DNA from: Lentisphaerae bacterium GWF2_57_35
GTDB taxonomy: Bacteria > Verrucomicrobiota > Kiritimatiellia > CAIQIC01 > GWF2-57-35
DNA length: 63,476 nucleotides
Direction: 5' to 3'
Assembly (NCBI GenBank): GCA_001804865.1
Contig: MHBK01000073.1
Coordinates: 1-63,476, forward strand
The translations under genes were made by a program, and so were the position numbers. Position 1 is the stretch's first letter; every line of letters begins with the position of its first letter. This document shows, piece by piece, positions 50,101 through 57,365 of the stretch. Under the pieces are notes generated by a model. The model saw nothing but the letters and a program-made list of their open reading frames with translations, searched no databases and was not told where the DNA came from.

Positions 50101-51121
50101 GAAAGGCGCTGTGCTGGCCGTTCCAGGCATCGGAATTTTTCATGCCGTAGTTATCGCCGTCGCTGTGGCAAAGAAGCAGCATGGGTTTCGATCCGTTGTT
50201 GGCATCCATGTGCGAACCCCACACATTTTCCGGCTTGAACGCGCCATAACCGCCGCGACCGTTTTCATTGCCTTCGTAGCGGCCGGCCGGAACGGCAACG
50301 ATTTTCTGGATCTGGCCGCTGGTCGGGTTCACGTATTGCACGTAATGCGGTTGGTAAGACCACGGCGCGAGTACTTTTGTCGGCGCCCAGACATTTTGCA
50401 ACTGCACCCATTGGCTGCCCAAATCGGTCGAGCTGGGATTGATCACATCCGCGGGATTGGGGCGGCACGAGCTGCCGTCGTTCCAGGCAAAATCCGGCAC
50501 GGTGCGAAACAGATGGCCGTTATCGACAATGACCCACTCCAACCCTTCCTCCACCAACGCGGGAATGATGGATTCCGAGAAGGCGCATTCGGGCGGCCAG
50601 AAGCCTTTGGAATAGGAGCCGCCGGTATCCCAGACATCCTTGTATTGCTCCTTGTGGAGCTTGATCTGCATGATCATGGATTCCTTGCAGGTCAGGGGCA
50701 TCAGGCTGTGATGATAGGGAATGCCCACCAAGTCCAACCGCGGATTGTTCCGCGCGGTGCGCAGACTGTTGCGCGCCCAGCGATACGCGCCAGGCCACGA
50801 ATTATAGCCCCATAGATTGTTGGCATTCTCTCCCAACGAACCCGAAAAGCTCACCTGGGCGCCCGCGTTGGGCATGTTCCGGTCGGCGCCCTGCTGCACG
50901 GCGTCTTTCGGCCAGTGCTGATAGGCGGCGGTGCGGTCGCCGTCGAACACGCCCGGCACGCTGAAGTTGTATTCGGTGGTATCGTTGATGTTCTTATACG
51001 GAAAATAGATCGGCTGATGCATGTGCCATAGATAGGTCACATAAATCGGATCGCTCGCCAGAGCGGCCGATCCGCCAACCAAAATCAACAAACCGCCGCA
51101 CATCGACAACAACTTCTTCAT
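47123..51121 (-). CDS. Giant secreted GH57-like glycoside hydrolase with CBM25-type modules
   Basis: 1332 residues from ATG 51121 with AGGGAGA upstream. Signal peptide LLILVGGSAALAS. GH57-like catalytic domain (25-480): WHMHQP (residues 33-37), YHHSLMPL, FWPPECAF with the nucleophile candidate Glu178, and CHSDGDNYG with the acid Asp321/323. After an alpha-helical bundle and a linker come three CBM25-like modules (about 615-960), with HVGYNGWQGVPNPDPAM and WDSNNGQDYNVAVSDC clearest in the second, then a CBM9-like domain (about 985-1190: RVYVNYDATYFYVGGEGVD). It ends with the DFDHDGMPDEWE and DSDFDQDGFSDRDE segments, STDPKSFWSCF and the shared module (RYDVLASTNLLPG to FYWIRTRE). Probably degrades alpha-glucan outside the cell. 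The next gene is a paralogue. Confidence 0.88.
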   Translation of the reverse strand: MKKLLSMCGGLLILVGGSAALASDPIYVTYLWHMHQPIYFPYKNINDTTEYNFSVPGVFDGDRTAAYQHWPKDAVQQGADRNMPNAGAQVSFSGSLGENANNLWGYNSWPGAYRWARNSLRTARNNPRLDLVGIPYHHSLMPLTCKESMIMQIKLHKEQYKDVWDTGGSYSKGFWPPECAFSESIIPALVEEGLEWVIVDNGHLFRTVPDFAWNDGSSCRPNPADVINPSSTDLGSQWVQLQNVWAPTKVLAPWSYQPHYVQYVNPTSGQIQKIVAVPAGRYEGNENGRGGYGAFKPENVWGSHMDANNGSKPMLLLCHSDGDNYGMKNSDAWNGQHSAFLNMCQSNPDFDTASVQDYLDMYPPNVNDVIHVEPGSWIGIDGGTPYFEKWLSSTYVNGENPDRWSWSVLVAAQNRVILADSLENSYSMNDVEWGIGSDTAKAWHFYLNGETSCYWYWDMDRANPWDGNVTRACNMAVAEAQKVISRHSGVDAKGPSIFPPQRSLYNPGGKMWNEASPAASDFEVWSYVDDVSGLNAVKLCWRTDKDGFNPLSSIDNETYAGGSDVNAWNTETMSGSWDPSVKGPDNIVPNPTCRAQMYKASILGQNNVLIDYFVEGVDTKGNTNRSDIMHVYVGQSSGGAPVAFSPTSPRDCDPLVVTYNSAGRSLSAANPVTLMVTFDNWTTTNEYAMSGATGGYWRYTNAIPGGAAGGKIRFRNGATVDNNSGQDWSIAISHCSTPSATTFSPAAPNGCDPVLIRYQPNEGVLSNASPLRIHVGYNGWQGVPNPDPAMTNNAGTWEYWFYPPGGVYQIDCCFNNGGAIWDSNNGQDYNVAVSDCSSTNVVASFNPAAPRDCDLLTVTFNAEGTALSAATQVFATLTFDQWAHYSHHRMQGGAGMWSYQTAVPADSPGVTANFRDLSNDVAAVVDNSGANWSAIVSTCNTGPMSTIRFAYGSPAINEAGNPNNAGDNFDFVATGGAAQTKGSSGFGSFGRVYVNYDATYFYVGGEGVDMVGANNGMIVFLAFDSLACNAGTLENFNGVDPYALDKMHNVAFSPAMDLAIILGDVWGDGTATNFDLNADPSMPFGQGVFKLNVSHHTFDPLYEARVSQFDGAGANACVGNYDSGDRLMTRWECRIPWSELEAPNGIDSITNVYIAGLFVSSGVVTNKRYVSGKFFGDSSTSGAKDEYGSFGYSSVILNGMAVGKPAGDFDHDGMPDEWETYRFGDTATAGEDSDFDQDGFSDRDEYLASTDPKSFWSCFEAHHAQMPTAQGFPVRWSSVSGKRYDVLASTNLLPGANAVAIGSDILATPPDNTFTATVDHAEAKFYWIRTRE

Positions 51122-51166
51122 GCTTTTCTCCCTCTGCATTGAGCGCTGCAAATCCCAGCGATCGCT

Positions 51167-54100
51167 TTATGGAACTTTGACGCCGATTCGATAGAAAGCG
51201 TTCGATTGAATATTGGTCACCGATAGGAAAATAGAATCGCCGTTGGCCGCGCCGGGAACGTTCAGGTTGTGCGGCGTCCATACGATATTGTTTTCCAACT
51301 GAGTCGCGAACCAGGCGTCGTACAGGCGGCTGTTGGTGGTGGGCGACGGCACGGTCAGTTGCAGACCGCCCTCGCTGCCGAATCCATACACCTCGTTCGG
51401 GAAGTGCGAGCTGATGTTGGTCGGATCGGTATCGACCATCCATTCCTCCCGGTTGGGCGCGCCGTCGCTGTCGTTGTCGTCGCCGGCAATGCTCGGTCCC
51501 GAGGGATTGAATTGATAGCGGACATACCAACTGTCCGGAATGCCGTCGCCGTTGCTGTCTTGCGCGCCGGGCTGGCGATTGATCGTCACCGATGCCGAAT
51601 AAATGACCACCTGAGTGGAGCCGGGTCCGCTGGAGGTTTGGTCCAACGAGATGTCGTTAAAGAACGAATCGTAGCTGCCGCCCTCGCCCGCATTGTAGCT
51701 CCAGAAGCGCAGGCGGCGAATGGCTTGGTCGGAATGGACGGCCAGCGTCCCGGCGATCACGTTGGTGCCGACCAGCAACCGGTAGGACGACGCGCCGGTC
51801 AATTCAAAGGCCAGAGGCCAACCGCTATCGACATATGGAATGTCCGTGGCGCGGCCGGCCTGACTGTCGCTCACCTGATAGTTCGACTGCCCGCCGGCAA
51901 AGTAGAACTCGAACAAGTTCGTCCCGCCGAAGTTTTGCACGCCAAAGCCGACGCTGCCGCCAGTTTGAATCCAGTTGTTCTCCATCTTGGCCCGCAAGAT
52001 CTGGCCGGTGGACAGAGGCAGAGACAAGGGCCGGACCGCCGACGCCACCGAGCCTTCCTTCGACCACATGCCCCACGCCGGGCTGGGAAGATTCAAATTG
52101 GGGTTCGCGTTGCTAGTCGCGCGGAAATGACCTGAATTCGTACTGCTGGTCGTCAGAATCCATGCCCCTCCCCAACCGAAACCGCCGTTGTTTCCGTCGG
52201 CCCAACCTGTGTTGTAGACGCTGTTCGAACCGGAGTCGGCTGCCAGGGAATTGGTGAGGCTGCCCCCGGCAACGATCATGACATTCGAACCGGCTACGGT
52301 GATGATATTCGTTCCGGGCGACAATAGCACACTGGCCAGCGTCCAGTGACTCGTCCGCGCGAAGGCCCCCCCGCCTCCGGACGAATTGTTCCACACGATG
52401 TGCGGCGAAGAGACGTTGGAGCCCGCGGTTCCCAGCAGCGTATATTCCGTGATCTCGTTGCCTACATTAAAGGAAGAAGCCGACAAGTTCGTGATGACCA
52501 CGCCGAGAGGAAGCGGCGTATTGGTGGAGACCGTGCAATTGGTGACGCCAATGTGCCAATCCAGCGTCCCATTGTTGTCCCAGGTGCTCGCTCCATTGTT
52601 AAAGACCACATCGATCAGGTGTGTGCCTTCAGGAATTTCATAGGTGTGGTACCAGGAATTGCCGCTCTTCCTCATGGCCGGATCGGGCGAAGGCACGCCC
52701 TGCCAGCCATTGTGGCCGACATGAATATAGACCTGCGAAGCGCTCTCGAGATTGCGACCGGAGGGGTTGTACCAAATCGTAACCGGATAGCAGCCGTTCG
52801 GCGCGGGCGGCACGGTCCAGACGGCCCCGGTGGGAGCGTAGCAGTCTCGTATGCCGGTGCCCCAATTGGCGCCGTCGTTGCCGTCGGCATGCGAGCCGTC
52901 GTTGTTTTCGAACCACACGGTGGCGCTGGACGCATTGGTGGGAACCGTGTTCGAATACACCCAAAGATACGCGCCTTGAGAGGCCATCTGATGGCGGGTC
53001 CAGGAAGCCCCGCTGTCGAAGCTGACTTGCTGATAAACCGGGCTATCGGATTGCAGGACGCGGTTGGACGCGTTGTACGTCACAACGAGCGGATCGCAAT
53101 TGCGGGGATCGCCGGAAAAGGTGACGGCCACGGGCGGCGGCGGCGCGGAACCGTCGTCTTCCACCCAGACATGCTGGACTTCGGATTTGTGGGTGTTGCC
53201 CCGGGCATCGGTCGCCTCGATATAGTAATCCAGCAGCTTGCCGCGGTAGCCGGGAACATTTTGGTCTGTAATTTTGACGAAGTAGTAATCCGCGATATGA
53301 GGCGACGTGATGAAATAGTCGATCTGGCTGTTGTTGGCCGCGAGGTTCAGGGCTTCCCGCGTATTGGGCAGCACGCGCTTGTTCATGGGAATCGTCACCC
53401 AGACGCCTACATCGCTGCCGCCGGCATAGGTCTCGTTCTGGTTGTTCGCCAGCGTATTGGCGCCGTCGTTGTCCAGACGGACCTTGGCGACTATGTTCGT
53501 GACGCCGGACACGTCGTAGGCGTGCGTCCAGATGTAGAATTCGGACTTCATCCGCTTGAGGTAGCTGGCATTCGTGCCGGAGCCATAGCTGTTGAACCAG
53601 CCGAACGTATACCAGCCTGGGTTGTAGGGAAACCGTTGAGGCTTGAGCACCGTCGGCGGCGTATGGTCGTTGGCCATATTCGTGCTCATGAAATTCTGAA
53701 GCATCTCGATCGCGCGGCGCGTGGCCAGGGAAGGTTTGACTTCATCGTCATTGCCCAAACCGCCGTAGTAATTGAAGCCGGAATCGAGCCCGCCGAGATA
53801 AATATGCCAGGCGCGTTCGACCTGGTTGGGGCCGGTATGATCGCCATTCCAGTCGTAAGGCGCCTGGATTTTCCACGCCTGGACGCTGCCGCCCAGATTG
53901 GTGAAAATCTGCTCGGCTGTCTCGCACCAGTTGGCGCCGGCCATCAGAGGAGCGTAACTCCAAAACTTCAAGGCAAAGCCCGGGGTTTCCATGTCCGCCA
54001 TCGTATACGGGACGTTATTCGATCCGTTGGGTTTCACCGGCGGCTCGATCCATTTCAGGAAGTAGGGAGAGCCGTAATCCATTTCCGGAAAGATCCAGGC

Positions 54101-55345
54101 GCCGTCTTCGATATGCGCCACGGGCGCCGCCGCGCCGTGCGCATTGACAAAATCCTGCGGCGTGCTGATGCGATAGCCGGTGTTGGCGCTATCGTTGAAA
54201 AGCTGCGGCGTGGCTTCCATCCAGGAGGAACTGCCGCCGCCCCAGGCGTTGTCGCCGTCGGTGGCCGGCATGACCATCACCGGGCGGCTCGAATCGTTGG
54301 CGAACGGGGCAATGTAGCTTTGAATCTTTGTGATGCCTTCGCTGGCATAACCGTAGCGGTAGCTCAGCACGTCGTCGGATGGGACCGCGATCATGGTCTT
54401 TTCGGCGCCGGTCTCGGGGTTGACGTATTTGATCTTCTGCAATTGATACGCGTAAGGCGAAACGTTCCAGGCCGCATTGCCGGGATTGGGTTCCGAGAAC
54501 CACCAGCCGGTGGTCGGCGAGGGCCCAAGCTGGTCGGCCTTGTTCGGGGGACTGGACTTGACCTGGAAAGTGCCTTGCGGATTGGCCTGCTGGTTGTACG
54601 TCGGGCAAGTGCGGCTCAAGTGATGGCTCGCCACGATCGACCACTGATAGCCTTCGTCGACCAGTACGTCGATCATGGTCGACGAAAACGCCATTTCCGT
54701 CGGGAAATACCCTTTGGAATGATCGCTCAAATCGGAATTCTTATTCCACGCCTTCCACCAGGCCTGCTTGAAAATCTGCAGCTCTTTTCGGAATACCGAT
54801 TTCGGCAGCAGCGGCGCCAGGGAGTGATGATAGGTAAAGCCCACCAAATCCAACCGACGACTGCCCGACGGCGTCAACCATTCGCTGGCTTGACGGTTTC
54901 CATCCCACCAGCCGCTGCCGTAGCCCAATTGCCCGGCACCGCCCAAACTGCGCACGTTGTCGATCAGCGATCCCGAATAGCTCAGGGCAAACCCGCCCGC
55001 GCTGCCAAAAGTGCCCAGCGACTCGCGCGGCCGGTTTTGGTACGCATTCCGACGATCGTCCAAGCCAAAGATATCCGTCAGGTTGTTGTCCGGATGTTCC
55101 GAAGCCGTGTCGTATTTCTGCGCAGGCTTCAGGACGATCGAATCCCACGCGTACTGGATGCGTTCGGTTTGGGACCCATTGCCGTTCCATTCGGGCCAGT
55201 AAGTGGGTTGATGATTATGCCAGAATCTGGAGACGTACACGTTATTGTTGTCTGCCAGCGCCAACATCGCATTGGCTAGCGCCATACAGCCAACCGCCGT
55301 GATGGCAACCGATCGCTTCGTCCAACGTTGAACATCCATTTTCAT
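51167..55345 (-). CDS. Second giant secreted GH57-like glycoside hydrolase with CBM25-type modules
   Basis: 1392 residues, first gene of the GH57 pair (45 bp from the next). Signal peptide VAITAVGCMALANAMLALAD. GH57-like motifs: WHNHQP (43-47), YHHSLAPLL, GYFPTEMAFS with Glu217 at the nucleophile position, and PATDGDNAW (362-365) with the acid Asp. Two CBM25-type modules (about 770-960) include HVGHNGWQGVPSPDPAM and WDNNGTLDWHIGVTNC. A concanavalin-like region follows (about 1070-1250: NGGFGWGGAWILTTSS), then DSNGDGIPDSW, DDNDSDGAPNREE, MVDTDPTNISSHF and the C-terminal module ending AFYRIGVKVP. Catalytic residues are inferred from family position. Both paralogues keep the same order of parts, so they arose by duplication and diverged. 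Confidence 0.88.
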   Translation of the reverse strand: MKMDVQRWTKRSVAITAVGCMALANAMLALADNNNVYVSRFWHNHQPTYWPEWNGNGSQTERIQYAWDSIVLKPAQKYDTASEHPDNNLTDIFGLDDRRNAYQNRPRESLGTFGSAGGFALSYSGSLIDNVRSLGGAGQLGYGSGWWDGNRQASEWLTPSGSRRLDLVGFTYHHSLAPLLPKSVFRKELQIFKQAWWKAWNKNSDLSDHSKGYFPTEMAFSSTMIDVLVDEGYQWSIVASHHLSRTCPTYNQQANPQGTFQVKSSPPNKADQLGPSPTTGWWFSEPNPGNAAWNVSPYAYQLQKIKYVNPETGAEKTMIAVPSDDVLSYRYGYASEGITKIQSYIAPFANDSSRPVMVMPATDGDNAWGGGSSSWMEATPQLFNDSANTGYRISTPQDFVNAHGAAAPVAHIEDGAWIFPEMDYGSPYFLKWIEPPVKPNGSNNVPYTMADMETPGFALKFWSYAPLMAGANWCETAEQIFTNLGGSVQAWKIQAPYDWNGDHTGPNQVERAWHIYLGGLDSGFNYYGGLGNDDEVKPSLATRRAIEMLQNFMSTNMANDHTPPTVLKPQRFPYNPGWYTFGWFNSYGSGTNASYLKRMKSEFYIWTHAYDVSGVTNIVAKVRLDNDGANTLANNQNETYAGGSDVGVWVTIPMNKRVLPNTREALNLAANNSQIDYFITSPHIADYYFVKITDQNVPGYRGKLLDYYIEATDARGNTHKSEVQHVWVEDDGSAPPPPVAVTFSGDPRNCDPLVVTYNASNRVLQSDSPVYQQVSFDSGASWTRHQMASQGAYLWVYSNTVPTNASSATVWFENNDGSHADGNDGANWGTGIRDCYAPTGAVWTVPPAPNGCYPVTIWYNPSGRNLESASQVYIHVGHNGWQGVPSPDPAMRKSGNSWYHTYEIPEGTHLIDVVFNNGASTWDNNGTLDWHIGVTNCTVSTNTPLPLGVVITNLSASSFNVGNEITEYTLLGTAGSNVSSPHIVWNNSSGGGGAFARTSHWTLASVLLSPGTNIITVAGSNVMIVAGGSLTNSLAADSGSNSVYNTGWADGNNGGFGWGGAWILTTSSTNSGHFRATSNANPNLNLPSPAWGMWSKEGSVASAVRPLSLPLSTGQILRAKMENNWIQTGGSVGFGVQNFGGTNLFEFYFAGGQSNYQVSDSQAGRATDIPYVDSGWPLAFELTGASSYRLLVGTNVIAGTLAVHSDQAIRRLRFWSYNAGEGGSYDSFFNDISLDQTSSGPGSTQVVIYSASVTINRQPGAQDSNGDGIPDSWYVRYQFNPSGPSIAGDDNDSDGAPNREEWMVDTDPTNISSHFPNEVYGFGSEGGLQLTVPSPTTNSRLYDAWFATQLENNIVWTPHNLNVPGAANGDSIFLSVTNIQSNAFYRIGVKVP

Positions 55346-55758
55346 ACCTTTTCCGTTGTAAAACCAGTGCTTTTGTCCTACGGAAACACCTGCCGGTTCG
55401 GCAAAATTCGACTCACAGGTAAAACGTTACACCTAAGTTTTAAATGCGTATAGTTTTATTCCAAAAATCTTCTCGGGCGGCCTTCTTCAATCGAGGCGCA
55501 AGGGGGATCTTTTCGAGTATAGTTTGTTAAGTTACTTGCAGCAAAACACTAACGATAAATGCCCAAAAAGTGCCGTTTTTTTGCCAGTTCTTCTAAACAA
55601 GAACAATTATCCCGCGTATACATAGGTTCGGATTGACACAAAGGCGATAAACGTTATTGTGCGCAGTCAAAATTAATACCCGATACGTCAATGCATGCTT
55701 ATGTGGACCAGGGTTGTCATCCACGTAGCGTTACAGGAAATTGGGAGGAGTAAGGGTT
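55346..55758. other. 413-bp AT-rich intergenic region
   Basis: No gene supported. It separates the GH57 operon (minus) from the PUR-protein gene (plus) and is much richer in A+T than its surroundings. It should hold promoters in both directions; a TTGACA...TATTGT pair is at 55633-55660. No repeat recognised. Confidence 0.5.
55633..55660 (+). promoter_or_regulatory. Possible sigma70-type promoter of the PUR-protein gene
   Basis: TTGACA (55633-55638), 16-bp spacer, TATTGT (55655-55660; four of six matches). The leader to the GTG at 55759 would be about 90 nt. Weak -10, so tentative. Confidence 0.35.
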
Positions 55759-55989
55759 GTGGAAAATCAATTGTTAAGTGAACGTATTCAAGTCGAACGA
55801 AAGCTATTCTATTTTGACCTTAAGGAGAATCCCCGAGGACGTTTCCTTAAAATTACGGAGGAAGTGGGCGGTCGCAGAGACACCATCATTATTCCCTCCA
55901 CCGGTTTGGAGCTGTTCCGCGACACCGTCGAACAGGCCATTCAAGCCGATAAGCAGAACCCTATTGTAACAACGGCGCTGGCGGAATAG
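55759..55989 (+). CDS. Bacterial PUR-family nucleic-acid-binding protein
   Basis: 76 residues with GTG start at 55759, directly behind GGAGGAGTAAGGG; the longer frame from 55741 would overlap that ribosome site. The sequence matches the bacterial Pur-alpha fold (DUF3276): RKLFYFDLKENPRGRFLKIT, then GGRRDTIIIPSTGLELFRDT. Bacterial PUR proteins (for example in Borrelia and Bacteroidetes) bind single-stranded DNA and RNA and regulate gene expression. The next genes are a sigma/anti-sigma pair 127 bp away; they are probably separately transcribed. Confidence 0.88.
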   Translation: MENQLLSERIQVERKLFYFDLKENPRGRFLKITEEVGGRRDTIIIPSTGLELFRDTVEQAIQADKQNPIVTTALAE

Positions 55990-56116
55990 TCATCCGCTGC
56001 CTCGTTCTTAACATCTGCTGCTACGGAGCCCAACCAGCGGACTATAGGTTGTGAATTATTAACCGGGTTCGTGCTCGTATTTTGAGCCTTCGCAGTTATA
56101 ATGCGATGCCATCATT

Positions 56117-56728
56117 ATGAATACGGATCAGGCCCAGATCGGCGCTTTACCGTTATCGAAGGAGGAGGAACACCTTCTCCTTCAAAAAGCTCTCCATCGG
56201 GATTTCGAAGCCTACGCACAGTTGATCCGACTTTACCACGGCAAAATCTTCGGCTTGGCATACAACATGACAGGCAATCGGGAGGATGCCGAAGATCTCA
56301 CGCAGGATGTTTTCATCAAAGCCTACGATGCATTGCCCCGATTCCAGGGGCAATCGTCATTTTATACCTGGATCTACCGGATCGCCGTCAACCGGGCGAT
56401 CAACTTCCTCAAGAAAACCAGAAAACGCACGATTCTGAGCCTGGATGACGTGAATGAAGGAATCGAGCGCGATCCGGCCTATGTGGAGTTGTCCGCCAAG
56501 GAAACGCCTTTAAAAGACGTAACCCTCGCCGAATTGCAGGAAAAATTGAACAAGGCGCTGCTGACGCTGTCAGAGAAACATAGAGCAGTGGTTGTTCTTC
56601 ACGATATTCAAGGTTTGCCACATGAAGAGATTGCCAAAACGTTGGGGTGTTCGACCGGGACCGTGCGATCCCGGCTTTTCTACGCGCGACAATGTCTCCA
56701 GGGGGAACTGGCGGAGTATCTATCATGA
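56117..56728 (+). CDS. ECF sigma factor (RpoE-like), second sigma gene
   Basis: 203 residues. Region 2 is textbook: LIRLYHGKIFGLAYNMTGNR, EDAEDLTQDVFIKAYDALPR, FQGQSSFYTWIYRIAVNRAI. Region 4 has LTLSEKHRAVVVLHDIQGLP with HEEIAKTLGCSTGTVRSRL. It is clearly a member of the RpoE/ECF group and far closer to the classic type than the sigma at 3496. There is no obvious Shine-Dalgarno, so the start could lie slightly further upstream. It overlaps the anti-sigma gene by ATGA. Confidence 0.95.
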   Translation: MNTDQAQIGALPLSKEEEHLLLQKALHRDFEAYAQLIRLYHGKIFGLAYNMTGNREDAEDLTQDVFIKAYDALPRFQGQSSFYTWIYRIAVNRAINFLKKTRKRTILSLDDVNEGIERDPAYVELSAKETPLKDVTLAELQEKLNKALLTLSEKHRAVVVLHDIQGLPHEEIAKTLGCSTGTVRSRLFYARQCLQGELAEYLS

Positions 56729-57252
56729 ATTGTCAGCAGATACAGCGGCGTCTTCTTGAATCGGATGAGAGCGCATGGCCGGTCGAGCTACAGCAACATC
56801 TCGGCCAATGCGCAAACTGCCGGAAAACTTGGGAGCAGACGCTCCGCCTGCGCCAGTTAATCGGGCTTAAGCGATATGAGCAAGCCCCTCCGGGCCTGGA
56901 CGAAAAATGTGCGGTCGACGTCATTCATCGTCTAAAAACCGGCGAAACCTCAACCGAAAGCTTGTCCGAGCGCTGGCAGGATTTCCTCGCCTGGCCGGAA
57001 ACCCGCGCAAGTCTGGCCCTGGCCGCCGCGGCGTTGATTTTGCTGGCCGCAGGTCTTCTCTGGATTACCGGAAGATTGGATGGAAGCCGCCACTCGACCA
57101 AAAGCCTGGCCAATTCCTCAACGAATCTCACGACCGATCAGGAATTGCCGGCCAACCAGATGCTCGACCGCCTGTCGATCACTAATATCGACCCGACCCG
57201 GATTGAATACGGAGCCCAACCCTCGCGCGTGGTCGATTTCGAAGAGAAGTAG
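56725..57252 (+). CDS. Zinc-finger-type membrane anti-sigma factor
   Basis: 175 residues. ATG 56725 overlaps the sigma stop. N-terminal zinc anti-sigma (ZAS/zf-HC2) motif HLGQCANC (HxxxCxxC) with an upstream Cys at residue 3. One transmembrane helix follows (SLALAAAALILLAAGLLWI, about residues 93-112) and a periplasmic tail of about 60 residues (LTTDQELPANQMLDRLSITN). It should hold the sigma factor of 56117 inactive until the zinc site or the periplasmic part is triggered. No regulated target can be named from this window. Confidence 0.88.
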   Translation: MNCQQIQRRLLESDESAWPVELQQHLGQCANCRKTWEQTLRLRQLIGLKRYEQAPPGLDEKCAVDVIHRLKTGETSTESLSERWQDFLAWPETRASLALAAAALILLAAGLLWITGRLDGSRHSTKSLANSSTNLTTDQELPANQMLDRLSITNIDPTRIEYGAQPSRVVDFEEK

Positions 57253-57365
57253 GCCTCTCTTCGTAGCCGCGTCTGCAAGCAGGCGGCCCGGCTTCTTCCG
57301 CCTTCGCTTCACATCTTATTGTTTACTGATCACTGACAACTGATCACTTCTTCTCTTCCCGTCCC

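Noticed and set aside
52346..55279. 977-codon open frame opposite the second GH57 gene
   Set aside because: Same reasons; it arises from codon bias of the coding strand.
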